A stretch of 64,000 bases of DNA from assembly GCA_963662155.1 (NCBI GenBank), contig OY759266.1:54927510-54991509 (forward strand), written 5' to 3'. Positions within the stretch are counted from its first letter, which is position 1, and each line of letters opens with the position of its first letter. The notes beneath the pieces were generated by a model. That model was not told the origin of the DNA, searched no databases, and worked only from the letters and a program-made list of their open reading frames with translations. Position numbers and translations under genes: made by a program. Origin of the DNA: Lamellibrachia columna (Eukaryota > Annelida > Polychaeta > Sabellida > Siboglinidae). Below, piece after piece: positions 56,834-64,000 of the stretch.

Positions 56834-59800
56834 CTAAAATTTACTTTCTGGACGTTTGGCAACCCACGCAGCAATTTTGGGTTCACTCATCACTCGTTCG
56901 TTGAGTGCCTTCAGTTTTGGGTACTCGTTCAGGTCAAACTTGATGCCAAATACCGGGAGCCAAAGCTCAAAGATGGTCGTAACTTTCACGTCAGCTACAG
57001 AGATCTGAAAGAGATATCATTGTGATTAAATATATCTGAACGTATTTAAATACAAGTACTTTACATTTCCTCAAATCCAAACATATTTCAATTGATTTTA
57101 ACACAAATACATTTCAACCATATATTTTAAATATTTTTTAAATAGTGGGATATTCTGTAATCAAAATAGGCTTTCAACTAAACAAAACAAAAATTTTAGT
57201 TATGTCTTATTTTTGGCTCTGTGTTTAAACTAATTTCAAAATAGCAAATCGTTCAAACGTGCTTTTTCATAGGGTTGTTTCTCATAATAAGGTTTCTTCA
57301 TCAAATTCCATCTTAAACTGATTTAGTCTATCGCAAATCCGGTTCGTTGATGTCCAACTATGTAGTGTGTGAATAGTTTATGTAACAACCGCAGTCGATT
57401 TAATAAAACATTACAATAAAAGAATTAACTTTTAGTTGTCAGATGTGGTTTAAAATAGTGGATATCCAAAATGGTAAACACTTTGCGGGTCAATGCTGGT
57501 CAAGGGCAAACATTTCACCAAGGATGACATTTTTTTCAGCATTACCATTTTCACTCATTTAAAGATACATAGTCTGAAGGTTTTTATCATAAGCCATGTT
57601 ACATAGTATAAACTATGTCTATTCCAGCGTCTTGACCGCTCAAACCTATTTTACTGAACCACAGTGTTATTGATACAATTTGACATTTATTTGATTAATT
57701 TGAATGTTTCGATCTGAATGTCATGTTTAAATTGCATGCTGAACAGCAAGGTCGATATTCGTAAACAGATAACGGTCAACTTATATTAAAAAAACTGTGT
57801 TTCATTCCAACACAAGATGTTAACATGTAGATATAGGCCTACCTCTATACTATAAAACATGATTTGACAATAACAACGATCAAAATACGTATTTTTAATG
57901 TTTGGCCAAACATTAAATAATTTAATAATTTGTCTGATGATTTTGCAAAAAACAACATACTGGGATACTAGGTAGGTTTGAAATAAATTTGAAATGACAC
58001 TAGCAAAATGATTGAATTGAGGAGGGACTTTTCAGTGATTTTTTTACATAAGATTTTTTAAACATTGTATACATGCATATAAAAATATTTATTTTTATTT
58101 TATGATGCTCAAAGGGGCATGGTTAACTGATATGGAATGAAATAAATTAAAAGAAAGTCAACAAAAAAAGAATGGGATACTGTATAATTTTTCTCCTTTT
58201 TTAAAAGTTGAATCAAGACACCGATCTTTAGTATTTCCCATTTTGGTGGCCACCTGGGATGTTTCTCGGGAACTTCAACCCCTGGTCCTAACTTTTTACA
58301 AACAAATTAATTTTAAACAATCTACAATTGAGTAAAGTAAGACAATAATTGAGTAGTGTCTTGAAGGGTCCATGAGTATCTTTAAAATATGTAGGTCCGC
58401 GTAGGATTGCTCCATAAGATATGTGACATTTAAATATATTTGGACTAAACATGCATTTAATTTCATTGTTATGGAATCGGTGGCTCTATAGTGGTAACAT
58501 GGGTAAAAAAGATAACGCAGAACCATCATTAGTGGTACCATTTTGTAGGCTACGAATACTTGTCAACATATTTTTTATTCTGTTGCTACCTTGCAGCAAT
58601 ATTGATGTTGAATTGTTCAAATAAAGTAGTATAACCTACTCACTATGTAAATTGTCTAAACTGTTGCTTTTGGTCTTTTTCCAATGTGGAAATGTTTTAA
58701 GACGTTGTAAGTTGATCATCGTTTTGGCGAATTTTAAAAGCAGCATCACTTTGTTGCAATTACCTTGTCTCCGATGAAATAGCCATCTCCACCCTTGTTG
58801 GACACCAGCATCTTCTCAAGGTTCCCTAGGAACTTGGGCATTTGTTCCGTCTCATACTTCTTCCTGATCTCGTCCTTTAGGGCGTAAGATAACAGTGGGT
58901 AAGAAAAATGCTAGTTGCGTCTTCACTAGTTGCTTTCAAATTGAAAATGTAAAGGTAAGTTCTGATATAGCACTGTACTCGGTCCTTGGGACTGTTCAAA
59001 GCACTTTACACTTCACCCTCTAGCAGACCTGGTCCTTCCAATATCAACTTGACTTCTCTGTGAATTACTGTGCAAAGACTATTTGTTCCTATACACTCAC
59101 TACGGTCTATAGCCAAGTACTCATTGATACAGCTGAGTGAACGCAGGTGATGTGGGGTGAAAAAATCGGCCAAGCTTCGAAACTGCAGCTACAGGATTTG
59201 AACCCCCAATCCTTTCAATTAAGAGTTCAACGATCTAACCACTGTGCTATTGCATTCCACACATAGGTGTATAATTCACAACTACATACATGCACGCACG
59301 CACACACGCACACGCTGTTATGTTTGCATTACTGGTAGTTATCTCCCAAATATTGTCAATCTAACATAGTCATGCTATGTTGTCTTAGTATTTAGCAGGT
59401 TCTTGACTCATGCCATTTCTAAGTTGTAGTTTTTGTATGCCAGTGTTTCCAATGCAATAGTTAAAATAAATGCTCAGACTAGAGCAAATCCAAGCACATC
59501 GGTTATATTAAATTCCAATGCAGAAGAAAAAGAAGAAAACAAGAGACTGAAACAAAATAAACAGAGCGAAGCTTTCATGACTACTACTTGCCTTTGCCTC
59601 CTCTTCCTCCAAGCCAAATATTTTAAAGACGGGTGTCAGAGTATCCATTACACAAGCTCCCATCATCAGGACCTGGGCTTCCTCCAATGTATTGGAGCCA
59701 GCGAACCCTGGAATTAGGACAAACATCAATATACAGCACAAAGGTAAAAGGTACATTCTTAAATAGAGCGGTATCCAGTACTATGGAATGTTCAAATGCT

Positions 59801-61533
59801 TTACATTTCACCCCCTGGCAGACATATTCATTCCAACGCCATCGTCACTTCTCTTGGAAGCATTCAGCCATGTTGCAATTACTGCATCAAAACTATTCGT
59901 TCATACATCCATCTATGTCTGTAGCCAGGTAGTATTTCATACAGCTGAGTGAACTGTGGCAATGTGGGGTAAAAGAAATGGCTAATGGTTCGAAACAGCA
60001 GCAAGAGGATTCGAACCCGGGTTCTCTCGATTGAGAGGCCGACGTTCTAACCACTATGCTACCGCCCCGCAACTTTGTGAACTTGAAGTTAGTGGGACTG
60101 GAGAAACACTAAGTTATCCATGTGTCTCAATTCAGTTGTGTCTGTACACAAGACAGTCCATTCTGGCAGAGCCAGGTTCTAGGCATAATGGACATTACAG
60201 CTATCAAGTTAACATATTTGTACCGTATATATACAAAACATAAAAGTATGTTTGTTAAGAACACACATTCTTGAGAAAATTACTAGGTTCATAAGGTTTT
60301 CAGGAATATGAGCCTATATGATGACGACTGTAAATGTATCGTATTTAAAACCTGGAGTAACAATAAATATCATTATTAGAAACATAATTTTCTAGCAAAT
60401 GATAGACGGGTTGTTACACAGCAGAACATGACAACTTAAGCAACATTCTTCAAGACGTATGAAAAAAGATTCCTGAAACCAAAATATAACGTAATTTCAT
60501 ATAAATGTTTTATCTCACCCATGTACTAAGTTAATCTAATACTTACCGAACGTCTTGGCGACGTAGAACTCCATGGCATCAGACTGACACAGTGTGATGT
60601 CATCGAACTTCAGAATTGGCATCTGGCCAAAGGGCGTTTCTGTAAAAAAAAATTACTACGTAGCACCATTTCACATAGCCAATGACAACACCGAGAGAAA
60701 TACAACCTCCCCTTCATATATTCAGCCTAACAAAATATTTAATGTCCCACCTCAAATTTCAAATTCATTTTGCGAAATATCAAACCTACCTAGTATCCAC
60801 TGCAACATTCTAGCTCGTTTGTGCAACTGATATATGTAGATTTTGTGAAATCATCAGACAAACTATTAAATCACTTAATGTTTGGTCAAACATTAAGTGA
60901 AGTGAAAATGGAAACGCTGCAAACTGTTTCACCCTAGGGTAAATTCGTAACTTTGTCATGTGATTGGCGAGAGGATGGAAGTCACGTCCATGATCGGCAT
61001 TGACCCGCAAAGTGCCTACCATTTTGGATATCCAGTATTTTGAGCTTTACTAAATATACCTAAAGTCAGTTCTCTCGATAATTTGTACAAAAATATGCAT
61101 TTTTATTAAATCGACTGCAGATGTTACTTAAACTATTCACACACTACATATTTGGACATCAACGAGCGATTCACGATAGTCTAAATTAGTTTTAAAATCT
61201 CCTCAAAACCCATCTCCAAGCAGAATTATAATTAGCTTCAGTGACCGAACTATAAAGCTGCTAAGCCAAACATCAACGCAGAATAAGTTTAAATTGTTTA
61301 CTGTTCAGAAATATAATATAGCTACACTGAAATATCCCAACTGAAATTTCAAATTCAGCATCTGCTCATAGGACAGCTCACCAGGTTTCAACTTCCCCCA
61401 GTCTGCACCCTGAATCCTCTTGTCTTCATACTCAACATCTGCCAGCGCAAAGAGTATGCGACACACTTCTGCTCTGCCGCATGCGTCGAAATAGACCAGT
61501 GTGTACTTCACCATTTTAACCTTTGATTGATCA
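56834..61533 (-). CDS. Sigma-class glutathione S-transferase, gene C (intact)
   Basis: Coding exons on the minus strand: 61382-61514, 60547-60639, 59592-59707, 58764-58874, 56834-57004, giving 207 aa with the same phases as gene B. It starts [16 protein letters not shown]: Tyr8, Arg14, Trp39 and Lys43 are kept, but Gly11-Arg12 of gene B are Ala-Cys here. Gln63-Ser64 are present, and FYVAKTF replaces FYLAKTF. Exon 5 has one extra codon (TIFELWLPVFG) and ends AWVAKRPESKF. The intron 3 donor is GCAAGT and the exon 4 acceptor AAG, as in gene B. The acceptor at 61534 implies an upstream non-coding exon, for which two candidates exist in series (62278 and 63920 donors). Expected to be active. Substrate may differ because of the changes near the active site and in the last helix. 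Confidence 0.93.
57290..57965. mobile_element. Intronic repeat family, full form in GST C intron 4
   Basis: Diverged equivalent of the 36390-37045 copy, including TGTTTGGCCAAACATTAA. Confidence 0.65.
58968..59262 (-). mobile_element. SINE family 1 in GST C intron 3
   Basis: Body plus a worn tRNA head (GCACAGTGGTTAGATCG, GGGGGTTCAAATCC on the minus strand). A (GCAC)n-like run follows at 59290-59315. Confidence 0.75.
59750..60070 (-). mobile_element. SINE family 1 in GST C intron 2, best tRNA head
   Basis: The head reads GCGGGGCGGTAGCATAGTGG, then TTAGAACGTCGGCC and CCCGGGTTCGAATCC, so A and B boxes are intact. Same insertion as in gene B (45870-46184), so it predates the B/C duplication. Confidence 0.85.
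60845..61210. mobile_element. Intronic repeat family, inverted copy in GST C intron 1
   Basis: Carries TTAATGTTTGGTCAAACATT and GGATATCCAGTATTTTGAG, and matches the gene B copy at 46955-47335. Confidence 0.7.
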
Positions 61534-61860
61534 CTGAAAACATATCAAAATATGTCAGAAGCAGCTCATTTATTACAACATGAATACAGATTGTAGAGAG
61601 TTGATTATGCCAACTACACTTACACGATTGTCTGACCACTCAACTGGTGGGGTGCAATCAAGCTTATAGCGAGCTAAAACAATTATGGGCCTCTGAATCA
61701 CTGCTGGTTGCGTTGTCACGAGACGGCTTAGCCTACGTGGTGGACTCTTGAGTCGGTGTGTAACGTGTAATATTTCACACGCCCCCTAAATCGACCAGCC
61801 ATGGCATTGAATAAAATCTGATCTGCCAAGTGTTGTCGTATCCCCACGCTAACACTGATT

Positions 61861-62218
61861 CTTCTTCTTCTTTGTGTTAGGCGGCCACCATCCATTAAGC
61901 AGAATCTGCTGGAAGATTCTGCTGCGCTGGTTTTCTAAGAGTGTCCTTCTCTAGAGTTAGTGAATCCATCACAGGTTTTTCATTTCCCTGTGTGGGATCT
62001 TTTTCTTCCCCTGGCACAAACACCGGATAGAAGGAACCAACGGCTTTTACTGTCTTTTCCGAAAGACACAGGCAAAGTCGGGTGAACGAAATTGTCCAAG
62101 CTTCGAAACGGTGGAGGTGGTTTCGAACCACTGTCCTTTCTTCGAAAAGCCCGACGCTCTACCACACGACCACCGCGCCCCACTGACCACCGCGCCCCAT
62201 GCACTGACCACCGCGCCC
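61861..62218 (-). mobile_element. SINE family 2, shared with M1
   Basis: Same CACTGATT target duplication (61853-61860 and 62219-62226). The head end carries three tandem GGGGCGCGGTGGTCAGTG units where M1 has two. Confidence 0.9.
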
Positions 62219-62277
62219 CACTGATTTGCCGTACATACGTTACACACCCAGCTATTCACAACACAGCGTATGCTCAC

Positions 62278-62410
62278 CCAAATAAGTAGCCCTGTATTCA
62301 CCGAGTGAACCTTGGGCGACAGTGTTCGGTCGTCTGGTTGCAGCGACAGTGTTGCCGGTGCAGCGTGTCTCTCGGCGATATGTGTGCACTGACAGGCCGC
62401 GCCGTTTATA
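62278..62410 (-). promoter_or_regulatory. Predicted proximal promoter and first exon of GST C
   Basis: TATAAA box at 62405-62410 and donor GG then GTGAGCA at 62278, matching the M1 arrangement. It would splice to the acceptor at 61534. Confidence 0.5.
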
Positions 62411-63242
62411 TTTAGTCGCCCGGCGACCCTTTTGCACACCGCACTAGCTGGTGTCACCGTAACACAGCATTGCAATCTAAGCACTTTCCGCCGTGTCTGT
62501 CACCAATTGTAATGACTGTTACTTCTGGATGATTCTACGACGTCTATCAGACGTCGACGGACTGTATTTTCTGGTGAATTCTGCGACGTCGGTCAGACGT
62601 AGACTCGACTGCGGTTGTGGTGGTAATGGTGATTGTTATGGTGGTCGTGACGGTGCACTTTGACCCGTGACGGTAGTACGGGGAGTAGGGTCGCTGTGAC
62701 AAGTGCGTCGCGGGCCTTAATTGTCACGAGTGACCACCCCTGAATCGAGGGTCGCAGTGCAATAAGAACACTATCGATTTTGTTCTAACCGCTGTTATGA
62801 TTAGACTTTTATAACTTGGTCGATGATTCCATTTGAATGACGAAATTGTCTAGCTATAATATATATGGCATATGCCGTTGATCTGAAAAAAAAGGTCACC
62901 ACAAAAGCTTAGTGAGCGATATACCATAGGAAACTGAGACAAAACGTTGAGTTTATACTATAATAATATAATAATACTAATTTATTTAGTTGCAATCATA
63001 GAGATTGAATTAAAAAAACATACAGTACAGTAGATATATAATTATAATGTACCATTAATGTTGTGAATGTTACGGATGGGAGTGGTGAAAGTAACATACA
63101 AATTGTGACATTTGGATGTAGAATGTGTGGGGCAAAAAGGCCAACATTAGCATGGGCAAAATGGGTGTGAAGTAAGCTACTGCATAAAACATTATGTCAG
63201 AATGAGCCACGTAATCACGACTATAACAAATCACGTGGGAGC

Positions 63243-63432
63243 AACCCGCCCCCGTCCCTCCATCCCTCCCTCCTTTCCTCCATCCTTCCCTCCATGCCTC
63301 CCTCCCTCCCTCCCTCCCCTTCCTTCCTTCCCTCCCTCCCTCCCTCCCTCCCTCCCTCCCTCCCTCCCTCCATCCCTCCCTCCCTCCCTCCCTCCCTCCC
63401 ACACTCCTTCACTCCCTCCCTCCCTCCCTCCT
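63243..63432. repeat. (CCCT)n pyrimidine tract
   Basis: About 190 bp of CCTC/CCCT units with all purines on one strand. M1 has a short remnant at 50575-50600 (CCCTCCCCCTCCTCCCTCCC). Confidence 0.95.
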
Positions 63433-63489
63433 TTAGCAGTGAAACACACGGAACCGATGCTCGGTTACGTAACAACGTCGTTTCATAAA

Positions 63490-64000
63490 ACGCCGATACT
63501 CTGTGGTGGACCCACGTCTATCTCCACTACACGTTGGCGTGTATATCAAATCTCAGTGAAACGTGTGCGGCGAATTTCCATGTAGAGACGTGGAAACAAA
63601 GAAGGCAGAGATACACTGGAATAGTAATTATGTACTAAAAATTATTACGGGACATTTCGACAATACACAAAGTTACGTATTTAGGATACGGGCGTGAGAT
63701 AAGCGTGAGGCTGCACTGTTTGCGCTGTCACGAGACGGCATAGCCTACTTGGTGGACCCTGAGTCGGTGTTCTATATAGTCAACACGCCCCTTAATTGAC
63801 CAGCCATGCAGGGCATTGAACAAATCTGATCTGCCAAGTGCTGTCGTATCAACACTCTAACACTGATTTACCGCACATACTTCACACACCCAGCTATTCA
63901 CAACACAATGTATACTCACCCGAGTAAGTAGCCCTATATTCACTGAGTGAAGCTTGTGCGATGATTCGGTCGTCTGGTTGCAGCGACGGTGTTGCCAGCG
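63490..64000 (-). promoter_or_regulatory. Upstream module M3 with predicted distal first exon, cut by window edge
   Basis: Homologous to M1 without the SINE. A donor GG then GTGAGTATAC on the minus strand ends an exon at 63920. The TATA box would lie beyond the right edge. It points toward gene C, so C may have two alternative first exons. Confidence 0.45.

Larger units (their letters stand above)
61690..63080. repeat. Upstream module M2
   Basis: Homologous to M1 from GTCACGAGACGGC rightwards, including the family 2 SINE, the predicted first exon and the TTCTACGACGTCTATCAG region. Confidence 0.85.

Noticed and set aside
59980..60070. Functional tRNA gene
   Set aside because: The A and B boxes are good, but the sequence continues into a SINE body, is present in several copies, and the stems do not pair as a mature tRNA should.
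63070..63585. Pro/Ser/Leu and Gly/Arg/Glu-rich frames at the right end
   Set aside because: Translation of the (CCCT)n tract.

Overview
This is a piece of an animal nuclear genome, probably a marine invertebrate. The evidence is split genes with GT-AG introns, a SEC31 gene whose exon protein is close to deuterostome SEC31A, a cluster of sigma-class glutathione S-transferase (GST) genes, abundant LINE, SINE and MITE sequence, and long (TA)n runs. The sequence alone does not fix the phylum. A lancelet, hemichordate or similar animal would fit, but I do not claim one.

Layout. (1) 721-11,950, minus strand: the first seven coding exons (297 codons) of SEC31, the COPII outer-coat protein; the rest lies off the left edge. 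Its introns carry a two-exon Mutator-like gene with one in-frame stop (2,001-3,356), a 5'-truncated CR1-like LINE, a DIRS-type reverse-transcriptase relic and a MITE-like repeat. (2) 13,365-15,688: a transposable element with perfect 14-bp terminal inverted repeats and a 7-bp target duplication. It encodes a 64-aa protein that opens with PKKKRKV, a classical nuclear localisation signal. (3) 17,041-20,855: nested LINE debris, including the longest CR1-like copy (endonuclease plus reverse transcriptase, three frameshifts).

(4) 21,684-64,000, minus strand: a tandem GST array. In order of position it holds a decayed five-exon pseudogene (psi1, 21,684-29,074, with two CR1 copies and a hAT relic in its introns), a partial copy A with exons 4-5 only, an intact gene B (43,601-47,519) and an intact gene C (56,834-61,533). 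Copies A and B lie in a recent, nearly identical 7-kb tandem duplication (30,789-38,187 and 38,412-45,421). Upstream of B and C are repeated modules with a TATA-like box and a predicted non-coding first exon, two in series for C. A SINE lies in two of the three modules, and the third preserves the empty site.

Themes. The GST paralogs share exon phases and a GC-AG intron 3. Their 3' flanks carry a conserved 13-bp palindrome of estrogen-response-element type. The window shows a detoxification gene cluster growing by duplication while transposons break some copies and possibly rewire others. The strongest novelty candidates are the 13.4-15.7 kb element with its NLS microprotein, the exon 4-5 cassette downstream of GST-B, and the serial first-exon modules.
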